A stretch of 64,000 bases of DNA, taken from NCBI GenBank assembly GCA_020637635.1, contig JACKKB010000012.1, forward strand, positions 1 to 64,000, given 5' to 3'. Positions 30,178-38,940 of the stretch are shown one piece after another (position 1 is the first letter of the stretch; each line of letters begins with the position of its first letter). Position numbers and translations under genes: made by a program. The DNA comes from Albidovulum sp. (lineage in GTDB: Bacteria > Pseudomonadota > Alphaproteobacteria > Rhodobacterales > Rhodobacteraceae). Below the pieces are notes generated by a model. It saw nothing but the letters and a program-made list of their open reading frames with translations, made no database searches and had not been told where the DNA came from.

Positions 30178-30223
30178 GCGGCCAGCCATGCGCGGGCCGC
30201 CGGGCGCTGTCAAGCGCGGCGGC

Positions 30224-31669
30224 TCAGCCGCGCCAGAAGCGCGGCAGCAGCAGGATCATCACCGACAGAAGGCCGAGGCGCCCCATGATCATCGTCGCGA
30301 TCAGGACCCATTTCGAGAAGGTCGAGAACTCCACCATCGTGCCGGTGGCGGCGACCTTGGCGCCGAAGACGTAGCCGATGTTGCCGATCGAGGTCCAGAT
30401 CGCGAAGAAGGCCGATTGCAGGTCGACCCCGTCGAGCGTCAGAAGCATGCTCATGAGCCCGATGAGGAAGATGTAGCTCGTCATGTGCAGGATGATGGCA
30501 TAGAGCACGTCATCGTCGACGCTCACCCCGTCGTAGCGGATCGGCGCCACGCGGCTCGGTGAATGGATGCGCCGGATGTTCGATTTCACCGCGGCGAAGA
30601 GGACCTGCACGCGAAAGACGCTGAGCGCGCCCGAGCTGGACGAGGTGCAGCCGCCGATGACGCCGACGATGGCCGCGACCGTCATCGCGAAGCCGCCCCA
30701 GGTTGCGACCGGCGCCGAGGTGAAGCCCGCGCCGCAGAAGATCGATACGATGTTGAAGAGCGTCTCGCGGATCGCAGGCTCCGGCGCGGTGCCGCCGATG
30801 ATCCGGACCAGCACGACCGAGCCCACCGCGAGAGCGATCCAGGTCAGGTAGGCCCGCACCTGGGTGTCGGCGAAGAGCGGGCGCGGCTGGCCGGCCACGA
30901 GCTGCATGAAGCGTACATAGGGCAAGGTGCCGAGGATCATGAAGAGCGCCCCGGCGTATTCGGCGGGGCCGGAATACTTGCCGAACGAGGCGTCGTCGGG
31001 CGAGAAGCCCCCGGTCGCGATCGTCGCCATCGCATGGACGACGGTATCGAGCAGGTTCATCCCGAGCAGGAAGTAGCTGAGCCCGCACATCACCGTCAGC
31101 CCGACATAGACGCCAAGAAGCCCGCGGGCGATATCGACCGCACGCGGCAGGGTCTTGCCGAGCGTGTCGAAGCCCTGGGTGCGGAAGAACTGCATGCCGC
31201 CGACGCGCAGATGCGGAAGGAAGATCATGGCGATGAAGGCAATGCCGATGCCACCGTACCAGTTGAGCATGCCGCGCCAGAGGTTGATGCCTGGCGGCAG
31301 ATCCTGCAGCTTCACGAAGATGCTCGATCCGGTCGTGGTCATGCCCGAGACCGCCTCGAAGAAGGCGTCGGTCAGGCTGGCCTGACGCAGGCAGAACATG
31401 AAGGGAAGGGCCGCGAAGGCCGGCAGCACCACCCAGATCAGGAAGGTCAGCAGGAAAGCCTGGCGGATCTCCCACTCGCCGCCGGCGCGGTTGCGGCAGG
31501 CAAGCGAGATCAGCCCGCCGATCATGAGCGATGCGAGCGCCGCCTCGCGAAAGGCTCGGGCATCGCCGTTGCCGGCGACCATGTCGACCGCCATCGGCAC
31601 CAGCATCGAGACGCCGATAAACGCGACGAGCAGACCGAGCACATAGCCTACGGGGCGGAATTCGATCAT
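30224..31669 (-). CDS. TrkH-family potassium uptake protein (first in operon)
   Basis: A 481-residue TrkH opening the three-gene set. Filter segments are TTTGSSIFVK, ATGGFSP, FCGAGFTS and GNIGYVFG. The N-terminus MIEFRPVGYV and C-terminal LLLPRFWRG repeat the pattern of the other two, so the three arose by tandem duplication and then diverged. The 106 bases upstream of its ATG, before the folE2 stop, are the only place for an operon promoter other than read-through from folE2. Confidence 0.9.
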   Translation of the reverse strand: MIEFRPVGYVLGLLVAFIGVSMLVPMAVDMVAGNGDARAFREAALASLMIGGLISLACRNRAGGEWEIRQAFLLTFLIWVVLPAFAALPFMFCLRQASLTDAFFEAVSGMTTTGSSIFVKLQDLPPGINLWRGMLNWYGGIGIAFIAMIFLPHLRVGGMQFFRTQGFDTLGKTLPRAVDIARGLLGVYVGLTVMCGLSYFLLGMNLLDTVVHAMATIATGGFSPDDASFGKYSGPAEYAGALFMILGTLPYVRFMQLVAGQPRPLFADTQVRAYLTWIALAVGSVVLVRIIGGTAPEPAIRETLFNIVSIFCGAGFTSAPVATWGGFAMTVAAIVGVIGGCTSSSSGALSVFRVQVLFAAVKSNIRRIHSPSRVAPIRYDGVSVDDDVLYAIILHMTSYIFLIGLMSMLLTLDGVDLQSAFFAIWTSIGNIGYVFGAKVAATGTMVEFSTFSKWVLIATMIMGRLGLLSVMILLLPRFWRG

Positions 31670-31775
31670 GATGCGCGAGGCATGATCCGGGTCCGGCAGA
31701 GTGTCAAGGGCCGCGCCCGGCGGGTCCCGCCGGCGACGCGGTCAGTTCCGCGCCGCCGGTGCAAGCCCCGCGCCT

Positions 31776-32873
31776 TCAGCCCGAATGGTGCAGCGTCGAG
31801 AAGAGCTTGGGATCGATGCTTTCGCTGGCGAAGGTCGGCCCCTCGGTCAGGATCGACACCGCATCGTGGCTGTGCAGGCTTTCCTGATGGCTCGCCACCA
31901 CGCGGAAATCGCCGACGCGCGGCTCGGCCAGCAGCCGTTCGGCGAAGCTGCGCGCGGCGTCCTCGACGAAGATCGGATTGGCGGCGTTGAGTTCGGCAAA
32001 GGCCTGTTCGTCCTCGCGCTTGACCATCACCTGGGTCTCGGTCGGAACCGCCAAGCGGGCCAGTTCGATCAGATCCTCGTACCAGAGGATCTTCGGCCCC
32101 TCCTCGACCACCGAGAGCCGCGCCACCGACCGCTGCGAATGCGGCGTGGCAAGCTGGCCGCGCGCCTGGCGGGCATGTTCGCTCAGTTCCAGCGAACAGG
32201 GGCAGGTCGAGGAATAGACATAGTCGAGATGGGTGATCCGCTTCTGCCGCCCGTCGCGTTCGACGAGTTCGAGCGCGATATCGTAATATTGCCAGCCCGT
32301 GAGCCCCGAGCGCAGCGAGCGCACCCTTGCCGGAAAGGAGAAGCGCATCATCAGGCGGGCATCGATGCTGTCGTGATCCTTGCGGTAGTCGGCCAGCACC
32401 GCCTCTAGCACGGAGAAGGAAAAGGTGCGTTCGGCATGGGCATAGAAGGACCGCATGATGCGGCTCATGTTGATGCCCTTCTTCTCGCCGATGAGGCTGA
32501 CGGTTCCGGTGACCGAGGTCGCGAGCGTCTCGTCGCCGCCGTCGCGGGTGTGAAAGCGGATGGGCAGGCGGAAGTTCGAGATGCCGACATGCTGGATCTG
32601 CGCCCGGGCCCCGACGATGAGGCTGGAGGGGCCGTTCTGCAGGTCCGGCATGGCCGCGCGATAGGCCGCGTCGGGCACGAATTCCTCCGGATAATGCCTT
32701 GAAAGATCGGGGTAGTTTCCGACCTCGCGGTCCGGCAGCAGGCGTGCGATCGCGGGGTCGAGCCGGGCGACCTCGGCCGGATCGGCACGGCTTGCCCAGG
32801 CCCGCAGGACCGCCAGCGCCGCGGCAGCGGCATCGCGGTCGGGCTCGCGGTCGATCTCGCCCATGACGTTCAT
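31776..32873 (-). CDS. folE2: GTP cyclohydrolase FolE2
   Basis: The zinc-flexible type IB GTP cyclohydrolase makes 7,8-dihydroneopterin triphosphate, the first folate precursor. The 365-residue product has the type IB hallmarks: a conserved cysteine in YSSTCPCSLELSEHARQ, the internal QHVGISNFRLPI, and the C-terminal VASHQESLHSHDA. The ATG at 32873 has GGAGG five bases upstream; the next ATG at 32864 is less well placed. FolE2 is often used when zinc is scarce. It lies apart from folB-folP in this window. Confidence 0.93.
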   Translation of the reverse strand: MNVMGEIDREPDRDAAAAALAVLRAWASRADPAEVARLDPAIARLLPDREVGNYPDLSRHYPEEFVPDAAYRAAMPDLQNGPSSLIVGARAQIQHVGISNFRLPIRFHTRDGGDETLATSVTGTVSLIGEKKGINMSRIMRSFYAHAERTFSFSVLEAVLADYRKDHDSIDARLMMRFSFPARVRSLRSGLTGWQYYDIALELVERDGRQKRITHLDYVYSSTCPCSLELSEHARQARGQLATPHSQRSVARLSVVEEGPKILWYEDLIELARLAVPTETQVMVKREDEQAFAELNAANPIFVEDAARSFAERLLAEPRVGDFRVVASHQESLHSHDAVSILTEGPTFASESIDPKLFSTLHHSG

Positions 32874-32998
32874 CCGAGCCTCCGGCACTTCCGGCAGCAC
32901 CGCCGGGACGCCCCATTATGCGGGAAGCACCCGCGCCTTGTCCAACCCTACGTGGCCACCGGTGACGCTTTCGCGACGCCGGCGCCGGCCGGAGCCGG

Positions 32999-34174
32999 TC
33001 ATGCCGCCTCCAGCGCCGCCCTCACGTCGTCGATGAGATCGTCCGTATCCTCGATCCCGAGCGAGAGCCGGACGAGCCCCGGGGTGATGCCGAGACGCGC
33101 CTTCTGCTCGGCTGGAAGCCGCTGGTGGGTGGTGGTCGCCGGATGGGTGATGATCGATTTCGCATCGCCGAGATTGTTGGAGATCTTCACGATGCCGAGC
33201 GCGTTCAGGAACCGGAAGGCGGCCGCCTGCCCGCCCTTCAGTTCCAGCGTCACCACCGTCCCGCCGGCCCCCATCTGCGACATGGCGAGCGCGTGCTGCG
33301 GATGGTCGGCAAGGCCCGGGAAGATCACCCGAGCGAGCTTGTCGTGGCCCGAAAGCGCCTCGGCCAGCGCCTGCGCGCTCGCCGCCTGCTGGCGCACCCG
33401 GAGCGCCAGCGTCTCCACGCCTTTCAGCATCACCCAGGCGTTGAACGGGCTCATCGCCCCGCCGGTGTGCTTCAGATAGGGCTCGGCCTGCTTGCGGATG
33501 AAGTCGCGGCTGGCGCAGATGACGCCGCCGAGACAGCGCCCGCCGCCGTCGATATGCTTGGTGGCCGAGTAGACGACGACATCGGCCCCGAGCGAAACCG
33601 CGCGCGAGAAGACCGGCGTCGCGAAGACATTGTCGACGATGACTGTGGCACCGACGGCATGGGCAATCGTCGCCACGCCGGCAATGTCGATGACCTCGAG
33701 CGTCGGGTTCGAGACCGATTCCAGGAAGACCGCGCGCGTGCCATGCCGCACCGCGCCGCGCCAGGCGTCGAGATCGGTACCGTCGACGAACGTCACCTCG
33801 ACACCGTAGCGGCCGAGCATCTCGAGCACGTAAAGGCATGAACCGAAGAGCGCCCGCGCCGCCACGACGTGATCGCCGGCCTTCAGGATTGCCGTCAGGG
33901 CGGCATTCACCGCCGCCATGCCGCTTGCCGTGGCAAAGGCATCCTCGGTCCCCTCGATGGCGGCGATGCGCTCTTCGAACATCCGCACCGTGGGGTTGCC
34001 GTAGCGGGCATAGATGAACTCGTCGGGACCGGCCTCGATGAAGCGCGCCTCGGCCTCTTCGGCGCTGGCATAGACGAAGCCCTGGGTCAGGAAGATCGCC
34101 TCGGACATCTCGCCATACTGGCTGCGCCGCGCCCCCGCGTGCACCAGTTTCGTCGGCATCTTGCGTTCGCTCAT
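32999..34174 (-). CDS. metZ: O-succinylhomoserine sulfhydrylase
   Basis: A PLP-dependent enzyme that makes homocysteine directly from O-succinylhomoserine and sulfide in methionine synthesis. The 391 residues carry YARYGNPTVRMFEERIAAIEG, the cofactor-binding SGMAAVNAAL, the PLP lysine in VYSATKHIDGGGR, and the C-terminal GLVRLSLGIEDTDDLIDD. It belongs to the Cys/Met metabolism family, and the riboswitch in front points to methionine rather than cysteine metabolism. A GGAGGG precedes the ATG, between it and the leader terminator. Expression should fall when S-adenosylmethionine is abundant. Confidence 0.95.
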   Translation of the reverse strand: MSERKMPTKLVHAGARRSQYGEMSEAIFLTQGFVYASAEEAEARFIEAGPDEFIYARYGNPTVRMFEERIAAIEGTEDAFATASGMAAVNAALTAILKAGDHVVAARALFGSCLYVLEMLGRYGVEVTFVDGTDLDAWRGAVRHGTRAVFLESVSNPTLEVIDIAGVATIAHAVGATVIVDNVFATPVFSRAVSLGADVVVYSATKHIDGGGRCLGGVICASRDFIRKQAEPYLKHTGGAMSPFNAWVMLKGVETLALRVRQQAASAQALAEALSGHDKLARVIFPGLADHPQHALAMSQMGAGGTVVTLELKGGQAAAFRFLNALGIVKISNNLGDAKSIITHPATTTHQRLPAEQKARLGITPGLVRLSLGIEDTDDLIDDVRAALEAA

Positions 34175-34193
34175 GGCCGTCCCTCCGGCAAAG

Positions 34194-34220
34194 AAAAACC
34201 CCCACCGGAACGGGTGGGGG
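34194..34220 (-). terminator. Intrinsic terminator in the metZ leader
   Basis: Eight-base stem (34199-34206 with 34213-34220) followed on the minus strand by UUUUU, positioned 16 bases after the SAM-II aptamer and just before the metZ ribosome-binding site. The placement fits ligand-controlled premature termination of the metZ message. Confidence 0.85.
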
Positions 34221-34235
34221 CCGGGCGGCCTCCAA

Positions 34236-34290
34236 CCTCTTTAGCGGCTTGTTTTACGTGGCCCGCAATCCGGTGAACAAATCGCCACAC
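34236..34290 (-). promoter_or_regulatory. SAM-II riboswitch upstream of metZ
   Basis: The minus-strand leader reads GUGGCGAUUUGU, CCGGAUUGC, GGCCACGUAAAA and CAAGCCGCUAAAGAGG in sequence. The outer stem GUGGC/GCCAC and the conserved GAUUU, UUGC and GCUAAA elements match the SAM-II (metA) pseudoknot family that binds S-adenosylmethionine and is typical of alphaproteobacterial metA, metZ and metX. It sits between a promoter and a terminator, 62 bases before metZ. Confidence 0.92.
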
Positions 34291-34293
34291 CTT

Positions 34294-34322
34294 CCGATAG
34301 CGCGGCTTCGGGGGCCGGTCAA
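34294..34322 (-). promoter_or_regulatory. Promoter for the SAM-II/metZ transcript
   Basis: A TTGACC -35 (34317-34322) and a TATCGG -10 (34294-34299) on the minus strand are separated by 17 bases. Predicted initiation near 34287 falls at the first base of the SAM-II stem. Confidence 0.6.
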
Positions 34323-34703
34323 CCGCGTCGCCGAACCATGCGCTTCCGCGACGGCCGCGTCGCTGGCGCCCGCCGGCGACGGAATCACGATCTGGTGGAT
34401 CCGGCGATGGTGCCCCTCGACATCATGACCACGCCCGCGCGCCGGCATCTCAAGGGGCCGGCCGCGCGTGTCGCCCGTATCCGAAGGCTCCCGTCGGGGC
34501 GGCCGGGCGCAGGTTCGGGCCACCGCCCAGGCGCCGTTGCCGCTTTCGGCACGAAGGCCGCCGTCGCGGGCCGCCGTCGTGGGCCGCCGTCGCGGGCCGC
34601 CGTCGCGCCGCGATTCGCCCGGCGCGCCTTGCGCCGGTGCGGCGTTTGCGCTCAACTGACCCGGTTGCGCCGCCGGACCGCCGCGCCAAGCCCGGAGCTC
34701 CCG
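34323..34703. other. Non-coding gap with GC-rich tandem repeat
   Basis: No gene is recognisable here. The stretch separates the metZ promoter from the small lipoprotein gene. Its main content is the four-copy 13-bp repeat listed separately. Confidence 0.5.
34556..34607. repeat. 13-bp tandem repeat, four copies
   Basis: The unit GGCCGCCGTCGCG occurs four times end to end (34556-34607); the second copy has one change (T for C). The unit is not a multiple of three, and no coding function is visible. Confidence 0.85.
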
Positions 34704-34967
34704 ATGATCCGCCTCGCCGCCCCTGCCGCCCTTCTTGCCACCTTGCTGGCCGGCCTCGCCGCCTGCACCGATGCCCCTGCCCCGACGCCCGTCGGCGAGG
34801 TGACCTTCAACGGTCGGGCGCTGCCGGTCGAGGCGACGGCGCCCGGCCGCTGGCGGGTCATGGTCGACGGCGTGCCGGTGCCCTGTTCGCGGCCCGACGA
34901 AAGGGCGTGCTACTGGTCCCTGCGCGCCTGGCAGCAATCGCAGGCGCTTCTCGACGATCTCGGCTGA
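34704..34967 (+). CDS. Small lipoprotein, unknown function
   Basis: An 87-residue protein with a lipoprotein signal (hydrophobic core then LAGLAAC, cysteine at about 21). The mature part is short, with two cysteines (VPVPCSRPDERACYW) likely forming a disulfide. It is not a recognised family. The ATG at 34704 follows CCCGGAGCTCCCG. It probably faces the periplasm as a lipid-anchored protein. The preceding 380 bases do not code. Confidence 0.7.
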   Translation: MIRLAAPAALLATLLAGLAACTDAPAPTPVGEVTFNGRALPVEATAPGRWRVMVDGVPVPCSRPDERACYWSLRAWQQSQALLDDLG

Positions 34968-35043
34968 GCGACCTGGCGCCGGCGCGGCTTGCGGTTGCCG
35001 CGCCGACCGGCCAACCTGGCGCAAACCCGCCGCGGAGGAACCG

Positions 35044-35745
35044 ATGAACCTGCCGATCGAACTCTACTACTGGCCCACACCGAACGGATGGAAGATCTCG
35101 ATCGCGCTGGAGGAGATGGGGCTGCCCTATGAGCTGCATCTCGTGGACATCGGTGCGGGCGACCAGTTCGACCCGGCCTTCCTGAAGATCGCGCCGAACA
35201 ACCGGATGCCGGCGATCGTCGACCCCGAGGGGCCCGATGGCGCGCCGGTCTCGATCTTCGAATCGGGTGCCATCCTGCAGTATCTCGCCCGCAAGACCGG
35301 CCAGTTCTATGGCGCGAGCGAACGCGACCGGATCGCCGTCGACCAGTGGCTCATGTGGCAGATGGGCGGGCTCGGGCCGATGGCCGGCCAGGCGCATCAT
35401 TTCCTGAAATACGCCCCCGCGCTCGAGCCGCCGCAGGACCTGCCCTATGCCAAGGACCGCTACCGGGCCGAGGTGGCGCGGCTCTATGGCGTGCTTGACC
35501 GCCAGCTGGGAGCGCACCGCCACGTCGCCGGGGATTTCTACTCGATCGCCGACATGGCGATCTGGGGCTGGGCCTCGCTCTGGGAGGGGCAGCAGCAGAG
35601 GCTGGACGACAAGCCCAACCTGGCGCGCTGGCTCGACGAGGTCGGCGCCCGCCCGGCCGTGCAGCGCGGGCGTGCGGTTGCGGCAGACAGGCGGGCGAAC
35701 CTGCAGTCCGACCGCAAGGCGCAGAGCGTGCTCTTCCGGCGCTGA
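35044..35745 (+). CDS. Glutathione S-transferase, YfcG/YghU-like (nu class)
   Basis: A 233-residue GST whose N-terminus (IELYYWPTPNGWKISIALEEMGLPYE) matches the nu class with TPNGWK. The glutathione site NNRMPAIVDPEG and FESGAILQYLARKTG are present, and residues 85-205 form the helical domain (DRIAVDQWLMWQMGGLGPM). Nu-class proteins bind two glutathiones and act as disulfide reductases. That role is inherited from the family and not proven here. It converges with yciB with a seven-base gap. Confidence 0.88.
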   Translation: MNLPIELYYWPTPNGWKISIALEEMGLPYELHLVDIGAGDQFDPAFLKIAPNNRMPAIVDPEGPDGAPVSIFESGAILQYLARKTGQFYGASERDRIAVDQWLMWQMGGLGPMAGQAHHFLKYAPALEPPQDLPYAKDRYRAEVARLYGVLDRQLGAHRHVAGDFYSIADMAIWGWASLWEGQQQRLDDKPNLARWLDEVGARPAVQRGRAVAADRRANLQSDRKAQSVLFRR

Positions 35746-35752
35746 GCGGGGC

Positions 35753-36367
35753 TCAGCCGGCGTCGCCGCCCCGGTCTTCGTCGGCGGCATAGCGCGTGAA
35801 GAGGCTGCTCTGGGCGAGGAAGAAGACGAAGACCGCCGCCGTCAGCCCGAAGGTCTTGAAATTGACCCAGGCCTGGTCCGACATCGTGCGCCAGATCACC
35901 TCGTTCAGGACCGCAAGACCCGCGAAGAAGAGCGCGAGCCGGCGCGTCAGGATCATCCAGCCCTCATGCGCGAGCGGCATCGCCTCGTCCATCACCAGCG
36001 CGAGATAGGACTTGCCGCGCAGGAGCCCCCAGCCGAGCACGCCGGCAAAGAGCAGGTAGATCATCGTCGGCTTCATCTTGAAGAAGCGTTCGTCGTTGAA
36101 CCAGACCGAGAGCCCGCCGAAGACGAGCACGAGGACCAGCGTCGCGATCTGCATCGGCATCAGCCGCCCGGTCAGCCGCCAGAGGGCGAGCGTCGAGAGC
36201 GCGATCAGCGGCACGAAAATCGCGGTGGCGACGATGAAGCCGCCATAGGTCGTGCCGCCAAGCGTGACCGTGCTGTCCTTGAAGCGCCCGAAGGCAATGA
36301 AAAAGGCAAGAACCGGGCCAAGTTCCAGTGCGATCTTCACCCAGGGATTGAGCTTTCTTCCGGCCAT
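35753..36367 (-). CDS. yciB: Inner-membrane spanning protein YciB (septation protein A/IspZ family)
   Basis: A 204-residue membrane protein with about six hydrophobic segments and the family signatures NPWVKIALELGPVLAFF, WFNDERFFKMKPT and NEVIWRTMSDQAWVNFKTFG. YciB helps keep the inner membrane and septum intact in gamma-proteobacteria, but its molecular role is unclear. It starts four bases after the transporter gene upstream, so the two form an operon. Confidence 0.92.
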   Translation of the reverse strand: MAGRKLNPWVKIALELGPVLAFFIAFGRFKDSTVTLGGTTYGGFIVATAIFVPLIALSTLALWRLTGRLMPMQIATLVLVLVFGGLSVWFNDERFFKMKPTMIYLLFAGVLGWGLLRGKSYLALVMDEAMPLAHEGWMILTRRLALFFAGLAVLNEVIWRTMSDQAWVNFKTFGLTAAVFVFFLAQSSLFTRYAADEDRGGDAG

Positions 36368-36371
36368 CGAC

Positions 36372-37271
36372 CTACCCCGCCAGTTTCACGATCACGGCGC
36401 CCGCCGCGATCAGCACCATCAATGTCAGACGCCGCGGCCCGACCTTGTCGCCCAGCACCGTCCAGGCGATCAGTGCCGAGAATACCACCGAGGTTTCCCT
36501 CAGCACCGCCGCTTCGCCGACATGGCCGATCCGCGTCGCCAGCAGGATCGCGCCGAAGCTGAAATAGGCGACGAAGGCGCCGACGACACCCCGCTTCACC
36601 AGCGGCACCGCCTCGGACGAGGGAAGATGCCGCCACCGGCGCCACGTATAGACCGGCATGAAGATGCCGTCGATCAGGAAGAACCACGCGAGAAAGGTGA
36701 AAGGGTCCGCCGTCGCGCGGATGCCGTAGGCGTCGTAGGTCGTGTAGAGGGCGACGAATGCTCCGGTGACCACGGCCCAGCAGAGCGCCGCGATCATCGT
36801 GTCGCGGTCGATCGTGATGGTGCGCAGGTTGTAGATCGCGAGCCCGAAGATGCCCGTCAGCAGCACCGCCACACCGCCCCACTGGCCGGGAGTGAAATGC
36901 TCGCCGAAGATGAAACCGGCACCAAGGACCGCGAAGAAGGGGCCGGTGCCCCGCACCACCGGATAGACAACCGCATAGGCACCGCGCTGATAGGTCATCG
37001 CCTGGGCGAACTTGTAGCCGGCATGGATCACGACGGCACCGGCGAAGATCGGCCACATGAAGGGCTCGGGCCAGGGCACGACGAAGAGCGCGAAGGGCAG
37101 CGCCATCAGGCTGTAGGAAATGTCGATGGCCGCGCGGCTGATCCAGGGATCGTGGCGGCCCTTCTGCAGGGCGCCGAACAGCGCGTGGAGAAAGGCCGCG
37201 GCGAGTGCCAGCACCAGCGCCACCTGACGCCCGGCATCCGTGCCTTCGAGCGAGACGAGCCATGCGGTCAT
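36372..37271 (-). CDS. EamA/DMT family transporter
   Basis: A 299-residue ten-helix membrane protein of the drug/metabolite superfamily. The two EamA repeats are seen in HALFGALQKGRHDPWISR...YQRGAYAVVYPVVRGTGPFFAVLGA and in VLRETSVVFSALIAWTVLGDKVGPRRL. The motif VYPVVRGTGP is characteristic of a subfamily often beside yciB. The substrate is unknown. The ATG at 37271 was chosen over upstream frames because those run into a simple repeat encoding Pro-rich nonsense. Confidence 0.85.
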   Translation of the reverse strand: MTAWLVSLEGTDAGRQVALVLALAAAFLHALFGALQKGRHDPWISRAAIDISYSLMALPFALFVVPWPEPFMWPIFAGAVVIHAGYKFAQAMTYQRGAYAVVYPVVRGTGPFFAVLGAGFIFGEHFTPGQWGGVAVLLTGIFGLAIYNLRTITIDRDTMIAALCWAVVTGAFVALYTTYDAYGIRATADPFTFLAWFFLIDGIFMPVYTWRRWRHLPSSEAVPLVKRGVVGAFVAYFSFGAILLATRIGHVGEAAVLRETSVVFSALIAWTVLGDKVGPRRLTLMVLIAAGAVIVKLAG

Positions 37272-37320
37272 GGTCGGTGGGTCCCTGCCCTCATCGGGGT
37301 GCGGCTTTCGGGGCCCGACG

Positions 37321-37380
37321 GGGTCGGGCGTGGTCGGGCGGGGCCCGATGGGGTCGGGCGGGGTCGGGCGGGGTCGGACC
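37321..37380. repeat. 10-bp GC tandem repeat upstream of the DMT gene
   Basis: Six consecutive 10-bp units of GGGTCGGGCG type (37321-37380), four nearly exact. It lies in the 228-base gap between the ftsY stop and the transporter start and may affect transcription or simply be unstable. Confidence 0.75.
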
Positions 37381-37499
37381 GGCCCGGCGGCTCGGGCGCA
37401 AGCCACCGTCCACGGGCGCCGTGGCCGGGGCGGGGCGCGCCCGGGATCCCCGGTCTGGCGAAGGCTCCGCGGCGGGCTGTGAACCGGCGCAGGCTGCCG

Positions 37500-38855
37500 T
37501 CACCCGTCGACTCCGACCAGCGCGCGGGCGAACTCCTCGGGATCGAAGGGCGAGAGGTCCTCGATGGTCTCGCCCACACCGATGGCGTGGATCGGCAGGC
37601 CGAAGCGATCCGCCAGCGCCACCAGCACGCCGCCCTTCGCGGTGCCGTCGAGCTTGGTCATCACGAGGCCCGAGACATCGGCGATCCTGCGGAAGATATC
37701 GACCTGGGCCAGCGCGTTCTGCCCGGTCGTCGCATCAAGCACCAGAAGCGTGTTGTGCGGGGCCTCGGGATCCTTCTTGCGGATCACCCGGACGATCTTG
37801 GCCAGTTCCTCCATCAGGTCCTGGCGGTTCTGCAGCCGGCCGGCGGTGTCGATCATCAGCAGATCGGCCCCGTCCTTCTGGGCGCGTTCCATGGCGTCGA
37901 AGGCGAGGCTCGCGGGGTCCGAACCCTCCGGCGCGGTCATCACCGGAACGCCGGCCCGCTCGCCCCAGACCTGCAGCTGTTCGACGGCCGCGGCGCGGAA
38001 GGTGTCGCCTGCGGCAATCACGACCTTCTTGCCCGCGGCGCGGAACTGGCTGGCGAGCTTGCCGATGGTGGTGGTCTTGCCCGAGCCGTTGACGCCGACG
38101 ACAAGAACCACCTGCGGGCGGGAAGCGTAAAGCGGCATCGGGCGCGCCACCGGCTCCATGATCCGTGTCACCTCCGCGACAAGCAGACCCTTGATCTCGT
38201 TCACGGAAAGTCTGCGCCCCATATGCCCCTCGGCAAGGTTCGCGGCGACCCTGAGCGCGGTATCGACCCCCATGTCGGCCTGGATCAGGAGCTCTTCGAG
38301 GCTTTCCAGCATGGCGTCGTCGAGGACCCGGCGCGGTTGCGCCGGGGTGTCGCGCCGGAAGAGCCGGCCGAGAAGGCCGGGCCGCTCGGTGCCCGGATCG
38401 TGCGGGGCCGGATCGTGGGGGGCAGGCTCGCGGGGGGCCGGATCGCGGGGGCAGGCTCGCGGGGGCCGGATCGCGGGGGCCGGATCGGGGGGGGCAGGCT
38501 CGCGGCGGGCAGGCTCGGCGGGGGTCGGAACGCGGGGAGCCGGCTCGGCGGGGGCCGATGCGGCGGGGGAAGATGCCGGTGCCGCGGCAGGTTGCGCGGG
38601 CGCTGGCGGCGGGGTGACAGGCGCGGGCGGCGGGGTGACAGGCACGGGCGGGCGCGGCGCCGGTCGGGCGGCAGGCGCGGGCACGGCTTCCACTTCCGCC
38701 GGGGCCTGCGGCTCGACATCCCCCGGCTGCGGCGGCGGCAGGCTTTCCGCCTCCGGACTGTCGGTGGCGCCCTCGGCGACGATCGCCTCAAGCCCCTCTT
38801 CGAGTTTCGAGGAGGACTTGAAGAGCTTGTCCTTGAGCTTCTTGAAAAACGACAT
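37500..38855 (-). CDS. ftsY: Signal recognition particle receptor FtsY
   Basis: The SRP receptor GTPase directs ribosomes translating membrane proteins to the inner membrane. The NG domain is complete: GVNGSGKTTTIGKLA (P-loop), GDTFRAAAVEQL, DTAGR, TKLDGTAKGG and the closing GVGETIEDLSPFDPEEF. The N-terminal A-domain (about 1-165) is mostly Pro/Ala/Glu repeats with PAPHDP and PAPREP units, encoded by a very G-rich strand. The length of 451 is within the family range for alphaproteobacteria. ATG at 38855 has GGGAG upstream. Confidence 0.96.
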   Translation of the reverse strand: MSFFKKLKDKLFKSSSKLEEGLEAIVAEGATDSPEAESLPPPQPGDVEPQAPAEVEAVPAPAARPAPRPPVPVTPPPAPVTPPPAPAQPAAAPASSPAASAPAEPAPRVPTPAEPARREPAPPDPAPAIRPPRACPRDPAPREPAPHDPAPHDPGTERPGLLGRLFRRDTPAQPRRVLDDAMLESLEELLIQADMGVDTALRVAANLAEGHMGRRLSVNEIKGLLVAEVTRIMEPVARPMPLYASRPQVVLVVGVNGSGKTTTIGKLASQFRAAGKKVVIAAGDTFRAAAVEQLQVWGERAGVPVMTAPEGSDPASLAFDAMERAQKDGADLLMIDTAGRLQNRQDLMEELAKIVRVIRKKDPEAPHNTLLVLDATTGQNALAQVDIFRRIADVSGLVMTKLDGTAKGGVLVALADRFGLPIHAIGVGETIEDLSPFDPEEFARALVGVDG

Positions 38856-38940
38856 CGGCACTCCCGGCACCGGCCGCGATGGCGAGCGACCTTCGTTTCA
38901 CCTAGTCAATTCGCGGCGCCGATGGAAGGGCCGGCCGGCC

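Noticed and set aside
27577..30288. 903-codon plus-strand open frame over the TrkH genes
   Set aside because: Antisense shadow with His/Glu/Asp/Arg-rich low-complexity content and no family similarity.
34556..34607. CRISPR array
   Set aside because: Units are contiguous 13-bp repeats without spacers, and no cas genes are present.
38398..38540. Pro/Ala repeats in FtsY as a separate repeat element
   Set aside because: They are the normal low-complexity A-domain of FtsY, only unusually G-rich on one strand.
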